From Paraspadella gotoi (lineage: Eukaryota; Chaetognatha), in contig CM119264.1 of assembly GCA_051294375.1 (NCBI GenBank), positions 29,703,182 to 29,767,181 on the forward strand: 64,000 nucleotides of DNA, written 5' to 3'. The number at the start of each line of letters is the position of its first letter. The stretch's first letter is position 1. The position numbers were made by a program, and so were the translations under genes. The notes beneath the pieces are model-generated. The model saw only the letters and a program-made list of their open reading frames with translations. It searched no databases and was not told the origin of the DNA. Shown one piece after another: positions 1-10,499 of the stretch.

Positions 1-183
1 CCCGGGCTCAGTTTCTCGAGCACCGGGGCGAGTGGCAGGGGGGCGGTCTTGTCAGTGGGCGTGGCTTCTTCTCTTTCGGAAACGTTTTTTTGTTTCGCTC
101 GCGAACTTCGCGAACGAAAAAGTCGGCGACTGAAAGGTGAGAAATTAGGGAAGGATCACGATTCACCGATTCACGATTCACAC

Positions 184-225
184 GATGATGATGATGATGA
201 TGGATGATCATGATGATGATGATGA

Positions 226-260
<35 letters not shown>
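184..260. repeat. (GAT)n microsatellite
   Basis: A GAT trinucleotide run with a few interruptions, repeated exactly at 17,167-17,243. Read on the minus strand it gives a short His-rich open frame, which is a by-product of the repeat. Confidence 0.9.
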
Positions 261-269
261 TATGATGAG

Positions 270-605
270 TCGAGACTGACAGTCGCAATATATGAATGAA
301 ATTTTTTAGATTGAATTAAGAAGAGAAGAGTTTAAAAATATATTTAAATTGTAGGAAAATGTTTTGATATAACTACTTTGACGTTTAATTCCAATGATTG
401 ATACAATTTTTTTGATTGATTTAGAATTATTTTTTGTTTTTTTTTTCATTTATTTTTTATTTTATTGTTTCTATCTTTTTTTTTAATTTATTTTTTTATT
501 TATTTTTTTTTTTTTGTGATTGATATAAGTCGATTACTTCATTTACTACTAGCTACTTGATTCATATTATATTGATTGAATTATTAGCCGAACTCAGATA
601 TTGAT
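270..605. other. AT-rich spacer, no gene seen
   Basis: AT-rich DNA with T-runs at about 430-515. I see no coding signal, RNA gene or clear regulatory site. The same sequence lies at 17,253-17,588. Confidence 0.6.
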
Positions 606-839
606 TTAATTGTCCCCACGATCCACGATTTCACGAATCGCAATCCCGACTTTCATGAAAAAAAAGAAAAATATTGGACTTTCTGGATCCCGTCGCCATC
701 TTGGATTCGACCTCATCGCTCGAACCCTTTTTTCGACATAAGAAATTCTCCGCAGAGGGAAGGACGAGGGCGGGGGGCGGCTGGGGGAGGGCGTGCCCAT
801 CCAATCAGAGGAAATCGAGACTCTGTTTCCTCGAATCAG

Positions 840-1165
840 GCTGTGGACCAACTGTGGGGACGAGAAAACGATCCGTGTGGACAATTCCGAGTGGGTATTG
901 TCGAGTGTGGTTCGATTCGTCGGGAGGGCCCAACACCCTGGGAAGAGGGGTCGATCCTTGTTGGCCTGCGGACAGTGGTCATTCTCACGAAGACAGTGGG
1001 GACAGGAGGCAAATCCGTGTGGACAACTGTGAGGAAGAAGGGTCGATTAACGTGTGGGCCTTGCGGACCTGTGGGGTCCGATCCCACGTGGACAGTGAAG
1101 ACAAGAAGGCAAAATCCGTGTGGACAACTGTGAGAAAGAGGCGTCGATATCCACGTGGGACGGAG
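840..1165 (+). repeat. Degenerate ~100-bp tandem repeat, GC-rich
   Basis: The core GTGTGGACAACTGTGAG recurs near 1,017 and 1,116, with a weaker match near 873, each followed by a GTCGAT-containing stretch. Related GTGGACAGTGAAGAC-type segments lie between. A 171-residue frame runs across it (674-1,189), but its repeated residues come directly from the DNA repeat and I see no domain. The duplicate is at 17,823-18,148. Confidence 0.6.
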
Positions 1166-1294
1166 AGTCGACCCCGCGAAGGCATTTAGGAATTTAGTCC
1201 CCGCGTATTTAGTCCGTTAGGTCGAAAGGTTCATTCTTCTGGGAATCAAAAACCTTTTTTCTTCTTTATGGTTTTCTCGGTGGATCAAGACAAT

Positions 1295-1392
1295 TCTTTC
1301 TCTCTCTCTTCTCATCCCTCTCTCTTCTCTCTCTCTCTCCTCTCTCTTCTCTCTCTCTCTCTCTCTCCTCTCCTATTCTTTCTTTCTCAGAT
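1295..1392. repeat. (CT)n polypyrimidine tract
   Basis: Imperfect CT/TTCT microsatellite ending in TTTCTTTCTCAG, which resembles a strong 3' splice acceptor followed by ATGGAAG. No supported exon follows, so I record only the repeat. Duplicate at 18,278-18,375. Confidence 0.8.
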
Positions 1393-1708
1393 GGAAGATT
1401 TTGTGAATTGCGTCGTTGGTTTTGGATTTTGTGGAAAACAATCGACGTTCATTTGAGGTCATTTCTTAAAATGGGACTTGGAAGATCATTGTCCCTCCTC
1501 CTTTTTCTTCATTTTTTTTCTCTCTTCAAAAAAAGCATCCTTGTACTTAAATTTTTCTTTCTTATCGACTTTTCAATTTTGATGATGAAATTTAGTTCCG
1601 TCAATTCTGTGGCCGAATTTGAGAATATCGAAATCCTCATTTTCTCAAGATTATCACGGATGGACTAATGGAATGTGTCAAGGGAAAAAGAAAGACATGA
1701 CGAAAACG

Positions 1709-1766
1709 CGTAACGACGACGACGACGCGACGACGACGACCGACAAGCTGATACGACGACGACTTC
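1709..1766. repeat. (GAC)n array
   Basis: Imperfect ACG/GAC trinucleotide run, one of many in the window, duplicated at 18,692-18,749. Around it lies AT-rich DNA (1,400-2,290) with T- and A-rich stretches and no convincing gene. Confidence 0.85.
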
Positions 1767-2408
1767 AGAGTAAAAAGAAAAATTAGGAAAATGATAAACG
1801 TGACGGGATATGACACAAAAAATTTCAATTTTAAAAGATGAAACATTAATGACCAAAAGAAAAAAAGTTCATATTGATATAAATAATGGCTGTGAGGCGG
1901 AAGACTTAAACCCGCCACAAGCTGTCTGTCGTTGCAAGCCAAAAAATAGCCAATTTGGTCTTTGAAACTTACAAAGGTCAAAAACGAAAACGCGTATAAG
2001 AAAAACAAACACAAAACAAAACAATAAAGAGAAAACAAAATTTCTAAAAATCTTGGAAGTTTAGTCCGAACGCATCGCGCGAACAAATATAGACTTTTGC
2101 GATAAAATTGTTTTTGTTTTTTTGTTGTTTTTTTATTTTTTCTTTGTTTTGAATAGTTTTTCCCATTCATTTTTCGTTTACTTAAGTCTTAACAAAATAA
2201 TATGGAAATTTGTTTGTTTTTTTGTTGGTTTTATTTATTTTTCCCATTAGAAACTTTGTTGTTTTCTTTTCAGACCAATAAGGAATAAAAGTCACGTGTC
2301 TCCAGAAAGTGACCAGTGTATTTTCACCGAACGAAAAATTCCACCGTCATAAAAATGACAATTATGGTGGTTGAGGCTTCGAGACGAAAGAGCGCGCGCG
2401 CGCCGCCC

Positions 2409-2506
2409 AGAGAGAGAGAGAGAGAGAGAGAGAAGAGAGAAGAGAGAGAGACGAGAGAGAGCAGATGAGAGAGAGAGAGAGGTAGAGAAGAGAAGAGAGA
2501 GAGAGA
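2409..2506. repeat. (GA)n polypurine tract
   Basis: GA microsatellite directly after a CG-rich GCGCGCGCGCCG stretch. In copy B (about 19,395-19,482) the interruptions differ, so this is one of the first places where the duplicate copies diverge. Confidence 0.85.
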
Positions 2507-2835
2507 AATATTCGTAGCCAAACTCCACGAAAAGGGCGGGGTTTCAGCACAAGTTCCCCGGCGCGTGACTTTGGCGCGTGCCATTAGCGTCTAATGCTCA
2601 TTAGTCCATAATGCCAGTGGCCGTGAATGCCATTAGCGTTAAAACTTAACGTCCCTTCACAATAATAACTCTGCTTTTCAATCTGCTAAAAAAAAACGCG
2701 TTTTGTAAAATTTGTCACCATGTATTCGCAGAAAATATAATAATTTATATTGTATTCGTAATGTTTGAAATTTGATAAAACGTTTTCTATGTTGAACAGC
2801 AGATTGGAAAACATTAACATTTGATAATCGTGAAA

Positions 2836-3140
2836 GAACGAATTGAAAGTGTCTCCTTGGGCGAAGAATTGAAATAAAACGAATTGAAAAAATGTGGTCT
2901 CCTCTGTTGAATGAATTGAAATTAAACGAATTGAAAAAAGTGGTCTCCTCTGTCGATATGAATTTGAAATTAACGAATGAAAAAAGTGTCTCCTCGTCGA
3001 TGATTGAAATTAAAACGAAATGAAAAAAAAGTGCTCTCCTCTGTTGAAGTGAATGAAATTAAACGAATTGAAAAAAGTGTCTCTCTGTCAAATAATTGAA
3101 ATTAAACGAATTGAAAAAAGTTGCACCTCTGTCGAATGAA
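2836..3140 (+). repeat. 46-bp tandem array, about 7 units
   Basis: Seven imperfect units near 2,836, 2,866, 2,913, 2,960, 3,002, 3,050 and 3,094. Each contains GAATTGAAATTAAACGAATT, then an A-run and GTGGTCTCCTCTGTCGAAT. Unit length is about 43-48 bp and varies mainly by indels. Copy B has the same array at about 19,815-20,125. No long frame runs through it. Confidence 0.85.
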
Positions 3141-3449
3141 AGGTTAGGTCCCTTTTATTTCTTTCGTTGACGGCCGAAAAATTGATTCGACTTCGGAACC
3201 TAACATCTCTTTCTGCTCGACTAATGAATCATCGTTTTGTTTTCAATTGTTACTCCTATGGCTCCAAACTGTCCAAACATTCCCTAACCATGTCTATGTG
3301 CGACAACTTCTATTCTCACGCCATGCCCACTTCTCACGCATGTCTCATATGTCAATTGTCCATGTCCAACGACGGACCTCACCTGTCTCCAAAGAGACGT
3401 CCAATCTCCAACCAGATTCAAGTTGTTTGTCAATTGTGCTTTTGACCCG

Positions 3450-3505
3450 AATGTCTCTCTCTCTCTCTCCCTCTCTCTCCTCTCTCTCTCTTCTCTCTCT
3501 CTCTA

Positions 3506-3558
<53 letters not shown>

Positions 3559-3572
3559 ATCTCCTCCTCTGC
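3450..3572. repeat. (CT)n tract
   Basis: About 120 bp of CT dinucleotides with few interruptions. The Leu/Ser-rich and Arg/Glu-rich frames across it are artefacts of the repeat. The duplicate at about 20,455-20,605 has a different length and different interruptions. Confidence 0.9.
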
Positions 3573-3589
3573 CTCCGCTTTAAACAAAG

Positions 3590-4165
3590 CAATCCATTCC
3601 GGCCGCGTTCCGACGAGCGAGTACCTAGCGGCGACGGACACGAACACTGGCGTGCCTGCCAATCTTACGGCGTACGTGCGAATCTCTGGCGCGCGTGTTA
3701 AAAACACCGTTCCGCGACCTGCCCGCGTCCGGCCGTTAATTACGCAACGCGCATCCTCGCGGAATCCGCGGGACCGAAATAAAGAGAGGAGAAGGCCGTG
3801 GCGGTGAGGCCGGCGAGGCGGTTTAGGCGGTCGTGGCGGGCGGCGTGGCAGCAGCCCGGCGATAGCGGTTAAGCGCGGAGTCTAGGCGAAATGCCCGGAT
3901 TCCAGTTGCCGTCTCGGTCGGACGCCGCATAGAGTGGAGAGGAAGACACCAGCCCGGGCGGTTAAAAGGGGGGGGCGGAGGGGGGCGGAGGGGGTATTTC
4001 GAGGGGGGCAACGTGGGGGGGGCGGAAGGAGAGAAAGAGAGGTGGGAGAAGGAAAAGGGGGTCGTGGGCGTGGCGGCGTCAAAGTGGGGTCGTCACGATT
4101 CAACGCGAAGTTGCGAAGAGAGAACGCGCAGACGAGCGAGATGCGAATCCGTGAATTCCACGAGT
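3590..4165. promoter_or_regulatory. GC-rich CpG island-like region
   Basis: A sharp rise in GC and CpG inside AT-rich DNA, including CGGCCGTTAATTACG, several GGCGG runs, and a G-rich block (3,965-4,060) with TTAAAAGGGGGG. Both strands carry short uninterrupted frames, as expected of any GC-rich DNA, and none shows a domain. It could be a promoter or 5' exon region. Copy B lies at about 20,620-21,200. Confidence 0.4.
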
Positions 4166-4780
4166 TCACCTTTGTGGCGTTGGCGTAACGGTTGGGGCGT
4201 TCATGTTGATGTTGGCGTTCTTGTTGGCTGTGTGTCTTGCGTGGGGTTCAGCCAGTCTGATCAGCGATGAAATTTTTATTGGCGTTTTCTAGTGGGGTTG
4301 CTTGACTTGGCGTAAGCGTTCTTGAATGAAGTTTAAGTTCTAATTTGGCTCGTAGTTTGTATTGACGTTCTTGCTAGCGTTGGCTTCTTCTTGTTGGGTT
4401 AACGTTGGCGCAGAGAACAGAACGCCGATGTCTGAAGTGAATAACAGAGAGATAGGTAGAGAAATTTAAGCCTGCGAGGGCCTGCTAATCTGCGTGCGTC
4501 TGTAAACGTGAGATCAGACAGGTGCAGCTTGGTGCGCTCGAAATAATACCTCCGCGTTTCTTCTTGACGAAAAAAAGATTAAAAAAACGGAGGTAATAAA
4601 AATTTAATAAAAATAGAAATTCATCGGTTCTGAAAATGGAGCGGAAGAGAGACGCGTCTGCGGGAAGGAGAAAACGTCGTAAATTGGAAACCGTCAAACT
4701 TTAGGCTTATTCTCCTAAACGCCCCGTTTCGTCTTAAATTCAGAAATAATGATACTTTAAGATTTAAAGATTAACAGAGG
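4166..4780. other. Intergenic, GGCGTT-rich then AT-rich; no gene seen
   Basis: The first part carries scattered GGCGTT/TTGGCGT words (4,175-4,400), a weak degenerate repeat. The rest is mixed-composition DNA with no coding signal. The counterpart in copy B is 21,205-21,840. Confidence 0.4.
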
Positions 4781-5470
4781 AGTAGTGAGTAAGGTTAAGA
4801 GATTAGGTTAGTAATTAGGGTTAGGTGTCAAGGTGGGGACTCTGGTTAAGCGTTAAAGGTTTAAAGTCAAAGTTAAAGATTCAGCGGTTAAAGGTTTAGT
4901 TTAAGGTTAAAGATCCAGGGTTAAAGGTTCAACCAGTAGTTGGGCAATGCCCGACTACAAACCTGTCCTCGACATTCTGACCACTATTCTGTCTTCACCA
5001 TTGTTAGGAAAACTTTTACCGCTCTCTCTCTCTTTCTCTCTCTCTCCTCTCTCTCTCTCTCACACTCTTCTTTTACACACAAAATTTATTATTGAAATGT
5101 TATATGCGATGAGGCTAGAAGTAAACAAGCCAAACATGTCCAATATTAATCAAAAATCGTTGTTAAAAATTCAAAATTGTTTGCTTCTCTGATACCAATA
5201 AACAAAAAAAAAGAAAGGAATTATCCATAGGTTAAAGGTTTAAAGTTTAAAGGTTAAAGATTCAGGGTTAAAGGTTAAAGTTTAAAGTTTAAGGTTTAAG
5301 ATTCAGGGTTAAAGGTTAAAGATTAAAGTTTTAAGTTAAAGATTCAGGGTTAAAGTTTAAAGATTTAAAAGGTTAAGATTAAAGATTCAGGGTTATAAAG
5401 GATTAAAGTTTAAGTGTTAGGAAGATTCAGGTTAAAGTTTTATAAGGTTGAAGAATACGGATTTGATTTA
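4780..5470 (+). repeat. GGTTAAAG/ATTCAGGG tandem array
   Basis: Many units built on GGTTAAAGATTCAGGGTTAA with one- to three-base variation, interrupted at about 4,945-5,225 by a unique segment with a CT tract. It opens with a short TTAGGGTTAGG stretch. The resemblance to telomere repeat is only partial, since most units carry TTAAAG. Copy B is at about 21,840-22,560. Confidence 0.75.
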
Positions 5471-6560
5471 GATTTAGGTTTTGGGTTAAGAATTAAGTTA
5501 TAATTCAATTAGGATTTAAGCTAAATATTAGGGATAGACAATAATTCCCTATAAAAAATTTAAAACATAAAAATAAAGGAACAAGAAAAATGGGCACTTT
5601 TTTGGAAAAGAGAGTCAAACTTTACATTTTGACGTCGAAGCAGAAAGAAGAATTTCGAAAGCCACAAACGAAATAAAACGATTTTTTTTTCTTCTTTTAT
5701 ATTCGATTTTCATTGAAGGAAGAATCTTCTTTTTTCTTGGGGGGAAGGAGGAGGGAAGAAGGGGTTGCGATTTGTCTTTCCGTTGCCAAGCGACGGGAAG
5801 AGAATTACGTCGAGAGTCTTTATGTCATTGTGACTTAGTTCGAAGGATCAGTGAAGAAATTTTAAAAAAGTCGGTCGCCAGATCGGTTTAAGCTCACATA
5901 AAAGTTTAAATTCTTTTGACATTATTACTTTAAGGCCGCAATCGTCTAAAAGACATCAGCCTACAACTTAGGGCTAAGATTAGGCTAAGTGGTCTTCATC
6001 ATTAAAAAAAATATATATTTGTGGCGGGCACCGCATAATTGATTCAGCCATTTAGATATTATGAGTTTCTCATTTACGATTTTCCAACTGCAAATGATAT
6101 CGATTATATAAACTAGAGCAGAACAGTAATCTTACCTTTGCGTTGTGTAGAATGCTCTCTCCTATTTCCAAGAGACAACACTAACATCCCATCCAATAAT
6201 AAATTCGAATTGGTACATTCTCGCTATTTCAAATCGAGTCAGCGCTATGGGTTCCACCCTTCCTCGGTCAAGCGGGTGAGGATTAAACTTTCCCAACGCC
6301 TTAACCTATTTTGCAATGAGTTTTCGGATGGCGAAAACTATTATAACTTGATTAGAAAATTAAAATCATTCTATAAAATACGAAATCTTGAAATAAAAAA
6401 AAAGAAACCGGCGATTCACTCCATTCTCATTCTCGCCAATCTGATTGGTCGTCGCTGCCGAACTCGACGCCCTGATTTCGGTCCTACCTAGTTTCTTATC
6501 GGCGCCATGACGTCGATTCTCGGACTCGACTTTTCTTTTTTCGGCGACGAGACTGAGCCA
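5470..6560. other. AT-rich region with one CCAAT/CRE-like patch
   Basis: AT-rich DNA without a recognised gene. At about 5,781 there is GTTGCCAAGCGAC, resembling an RFX X-box. At about 6,435-6,520 a CCAAT-box-like CTGATTGGTCG is followed by CCATGACGTCGAT, a CRE-like core. These could be promoter sites but no transcript is evident. Counterpart in copy B: 22,560-23,690. Confidence 0.3.
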
Positions 6561-6577
6561 ACCCCGGGACTAGAATT

Positions 6578-6806
6578 TGAATGAATGAATGAATGAATGA
6601 ATGAATGAATGAATGAATGAATGAATGATGAATGATGAATGAATGAATGAAATGAATGATGAAATGAAAGAATGAATGAATAAATAAATAAATAAATAAA
6701 TAATAAATAAAAATAAATAAATAATAAATAAAAAAATAAAAGTAATATAATAAAAAATAAATAAATAAATAATAATAAAATAAATAAATAAATAAATAAT
6801 AAATAA

Positions 6807-6837
<31 letters not shown>

Positions 6838-6905
6838 ATTAAATAAACTAATAAATAAATAAATAAAAAATAATAAATAAATAAATAAATAAATAAATAG
6901 ATAAA

Positions 6906-6958
<53 letters not shown>

Positions 6959-7035
6959 AATAAAATAAATAAATAAATATATTAATTAATTAATTAATCA
7001 TTAGTAAATAAATAAATGAATGAATGAAGTAATAA
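6578..7035. repeat. (AATG)n to (AAAT)n compound tetranucleotide array
   Basis: About 95 bp of GAATGAATGAAT passes into about 350 bp of AAATAAAT with frequent one-base slips, ending with AATTAATTAATT and a short return to GAATGAAT. Copy B (about 23,692-24,140) has the same architecture with different slips. Confidence 0.95.
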
Positions 7036-8430
7036 TAAAATGAATTTACTAGCTGATCTCCTATTTAGTAAATTGAGTAAACTAGTTTACGTTAACAATT
7101 TCAATACCAATATCTCACGTCACAACCACGTCACAACAAGATTTACAAAATAATTATTTGAAGCTTTTTCTAGGCCTTACCATTAGCCTCACTCGAGAGC
7201 TTTAATTCATGGCCTTACCCATCGACTGCAGTGGGTGAGTCTCTCCCGAATCCGATTTTCTGCTGTGAAGAGAATGCCGAATGCTGTCGGCCGATTCCGC
7301 TGCGCTATAGCACATTTAAATAAAATTTTACATATTAATTGTATTATAATAAACATATTGGAATTGATAATAATAATGTATTCAATTTTTTTCGCGCATT
7401 TAATGGCTACCTAATGACAAACTTAGTCGCATTTAAAATTTTAATAAGCGGAATCAGTCGTTGCTATTTTGTCAATAATCTTAGGTTGTTTTTTATTTCA
7501 AAGAGTGCAGCACGTAGTTCAAAGGCCGAAAGGTTGAAATTATTCAACAAAGGAACAGCGTCTTTTCAGAAATAAAATAATCTCCATGTTTCCATGAAAC
7601 TTTAAGGGCCATCAATGTGAGTTATTATTGAACTTTTTTCATTGTTAATAAAGTAAGAGAGGAAAAAATCGATTTTAAACGTCGCTCTTAAAAATTGTAG
7701 TAGTAAACTAAATGTCGGCTAAATAATCGAAGTTTTAATGTTTATGATTTGAAAAATAACAAAAAATAATAAAAAGTAAAAATTAAAGTCTAACTGATAT
7801 TCATAGTGATAGACTTCGAGAAACTATTAGAATATATCTTTTTAACTCTCTTAATAATTTTTTTCAAACCTCCGCTATCGTAATTATTTACCTACGTATC
7901 TATCTATAAAAATTATAATAAGAATTTAGAAAAGTTTTCAAAGAACAATAGTTTGGGAATTTAATTTTAGTAAAAATAGGAAAATGACTATTAAACTATG
8001 GCCGCGAGGTTCGGTAAATATCATACAACCATCCACGAAGTTCATCAAGGTTCATATAACAATGGCATACAATTGCATTAGCACTTTTAAGGTGTCTTTT
8101 GTACCATACACACACTCGACACATCAAAGTATATATTTCAAGGATATGACTTGTTTAAAAACAAAATCGGGTATGTTTTTTTTCTGATGAGCATTTTTAA
8201 ATGGGTCAGAAATAAGCGAAAATTGTACAATGGTATAGATTAAATATATTGGAGCACTTTGTATCGGCCAGTAAACCGCATTGTGCTATAGCTTTTTCAA
8301 AAAAAACGATTAAAAAAAAATGCGATGATTGAAAATTAATATAAAAAAACAGAATAAAATTTAAGCATACGAGTTTTAAAAATAAATTATACGTAAGCAA
8401 TGATTGTAATGATCAACAATCTAAATTTAC
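7036..8430. other. AT-rich intergenic DNA, no gene seen
   Basis: Only short frames occur, without codon bias or motif, and they differ between the copies (counterpart 24,150-25,600). I see no RNA gene. Confidence 0.5.
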
Positions 8431-8589
8431 TTTGGACATAAATCAATATCTGAATAGTTCTTTGTCCCTAAAACCGCTCAATTCTAAGAATAGCAGAATT
8501 GTCCCAGTTCCTCCTCTCCTCCTCTCTTCCTCCTGCTCCTCCTCTCCGCTCCCCAAATCTACGTTTCCAAACGTCCTTAAGGTAGAATG

Positions 8590-8797
8590 TACAAATGGCC
8601 AACGCAATATTTCGATCCTTTGACAGTTTCTTGTCTGGCGGCAAAGTCGGCAGCAGTTTTCGCGAATTCGGTGAAAGCTACATTGAATGCCTCTACACGT
8701 GTCGCTACGGGTCGCGTGAGCGTGCGGTATTTCGTCGTGGCGCGGCGGCGCCGGCGGCGTTCTTCGCGCGAGAGGCCAACCTGAGAGAGGAAAGGTA
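8590..8797 (+). CDS. Possible exon at a GC-rich patch, unrecognised
   Basis: A frame starting with ATG at 8,595 runs about 67 codons and reaches a consensus-like donor, GGAAAG|GTAAGG, at 8,797/8,798. It lies just after a pyrimidine-rich stretch in an island of raised GC. Copy B (about 25,733-25,955) keeps the start region and the donor, but the frame shifts several times between, so the protein cannot be fixed. Ala/Arg-rich residues near the end may simply reflect GGCGGC. No family recognised. Either strand could be the coding one. Confidence 0.2.
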
Positions 8798-8915
8798 AGG
8801 TTTAAGGTGAGGGTCGAACTTGTTTTTAACCTGAAAGGTTAGGGAGAAGGTCAATGAATTGTTTTTATGTAAAAGTTAGCAAAAGTAAATAGGTTTTACC
8901 TAATTTTTCGACTTT

Positions 8916-9707
8916 ATGAAATTGGTACAACCATATAAAAAAAATTATCATTCATTTAAATAAATAAGCTTTCTTGCCCATGCACTTTGGACAGAGCTTT
9001 GAGGTGTTAAGGCCTCCTCAATTTACAAGATAATGACATAGCAGGTTCCCTGCAAGCTTTCAATCAAGACTCTCTCCACAGTCTCGCCCTATTCACATCC
9101 AGAGTAACCTGGCTTCCCTATCAATGAAGTGAAAATATTTCAAAGAATGTTTCAATTGTATGAAAAGACCATTATCTTGATTTTGGATAACATCATTAAG
9201 GATCTCATACTTTATGATTAAAGTCATTGCAGAGTCAATATAAATTTAGTTATTCAACATTATTAACTAACTATATAATCAGATATTCCTTCTTTCAATT
9301 TGTTAGTTTGTTTCTGAAATTGTTTTTAAATTTTATTTGTTCAAACATTAAGGATATATTGGTCCGTCTAAAGTCATGAAGGGAGATTTTTTAAAAAATA
9401 GTTTTTTATATTGGTTCCACCGATTTTGTATATTGTAAAGTAGGACATCTATCTATTAAATCCAAAAATAATGCATACTGAGGTAAAAATCAGGTAGAAA
9501 AGAAGAGGTCAGGTACTCTGGGATTCGAATAAAACGAGACTGTGTGAGAGAGTCTTGATGAAAGCTTGCAGGGACCTGCTATGTCATTATCTTGTAAGAG
9601 GTGATGGAGGCCTTAAAACCACGCAAAGCCTGTCCAAGAGTCAGGGGCACAGATGGCTTATTTATTAAATGAATGGATAATTTTTATATTGGTTGTACCA
9701 ATTTCAT
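8916..9707. mobile_element. Foldback (inverted-repeat) element, ~790 bp
   Basis: The left arm (8,916 to about 9,130) begins ATGAAATTGGTACAACCA. The right arm (about 9,480-9,707) is its imperfect inverse complement, ending TGGTTGTACCAATTTCAT. Both arms carry the segment TACAAGATAATGACATAGCA, in opposite orientations. About 350 bp of AT-rich DNA lies between. No transposase frame is present, so this is a non-autonomous MITE or foldback element. Copy B is at about 26,077-26,907. Single arms or ends of the family occur at about 14,201, 31,536, 39,575, 43,821 and 63,335. Confidence 0.8.
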
Positions 9708-9881
9708 ATAAAGTTTCACTGCGCGAAAAACAAATATTTCGTAGCCTAATCACATTTTTTCTTGCAACGGGGCACCAAAGTTTCAATTTCATTCCGGGAT
9801 TCTTAAATCGTTTTATCATTAACTAACCCTTTCTTCACATCAATCACCGACCACCATCACTCAATCCCTACCTCTACTCAC

Positions 9882-10460
9882 CAAGAATTGACGGATTATC
9901 TTCTCGTCTCCCGGGTCAGGACTTTGCAACTGCCGACGCTCGATTGATGCTGCGACCGTGAGGGTTTGTCCGAAGCCGATGAGAGGAGAGGGTCCTCCAG
10001 CCTCCACCTCCACTCCTTCACACTCTTCCAATCTGATTGGCTCCACCCAAGGGTTCCCTCTTCAACCCGGTCGTCGACACCGGCGGCGACGGTGTCGGTT
10101 GCAGATTCTGGTCAAGAGGATGATGATGAATGCGGTGATGATGATGATGATGATTCATGCTGATGTGGTTGTTTGATGATTTGATGGTGATTCTCCAGCC
10201 TTTGAGCGACGGCCTCAGCGAAAGACCGCGTTCTTCTGCTCCGCCAAATTGGCGTAGGACGAAGTCGCCGCCAAGATGAGATTAGCGGGAGATCGGGGCG
10301 AACGGCGGCGCCATTTGCGGCGGGCGGAAGAGGCGCGGCGGCGCAGCGGCTCCAGCGGGGGCGGAGGCGCGGCGGGCGTTTTCCGAATTTCCCACGCCCG
10401 CATGACGCGTCCAGCGCGGGCGGCGTGGTCGAGATAATGAAGTCGCCGCCAACGTGACAA
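9882..10460 (-). CDS. Possible exon(s) of an unrecognised gene in a GC-rich island
   Basis: Minus-strand DNA here has long open stretches and ends at a consensus donor, TTCTTG|GTGAGT (exon edge at 9,882). Both copies (copy B about 27,095-27,690) keep a His-rich codon run from CAT repeats, a region ending in an acidic PDPGDEEDNPSIL-type segment in copy B, and the donor area. The frame must be switched repeatedly in each copy, so indels or non-coding status are both possible. I recognise no domain. Composition suggests a low-complexity regulatory protein or a 5' UTR. Confidence 0.25.
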
Positions 10461-10499
10461 CTCGTGTCGTCGACGCTTCGCTAGACCGTCGGCGAATAC

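Noticed and set aside
8-211. His-rich short frame on the minus strand (also at 16,991-17,194)
   Set aside because: The histidines come from the (GAT)n microsatellite. There is no other coding sign.
674-1189. 171-codon frame repeated exactly at 17,657-18,172
   Set aside because: Identity reflects the identical 2.3-kb head. The repeated residues follow a ~100-bp DNA repeat, other frames are equally open, and no domain or splice context was found.
2836-3140. CRISPR-like repeat array
   Set aside because: Units are contiguous, with no unique spacers, and the genome is eukaryotic.
4780-5470. True telomere
   Set aside because: Units are mostly GGTTAAAG/ATTCAGGG with unique DNA on both sides, and the array is present in both duplicate copies.
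9518-9530. Possible tRNA B box (GGGATTCGAATAA)
   Set aside because: It lies inside the arm of the foldback element, with no A box or cloverleaf.
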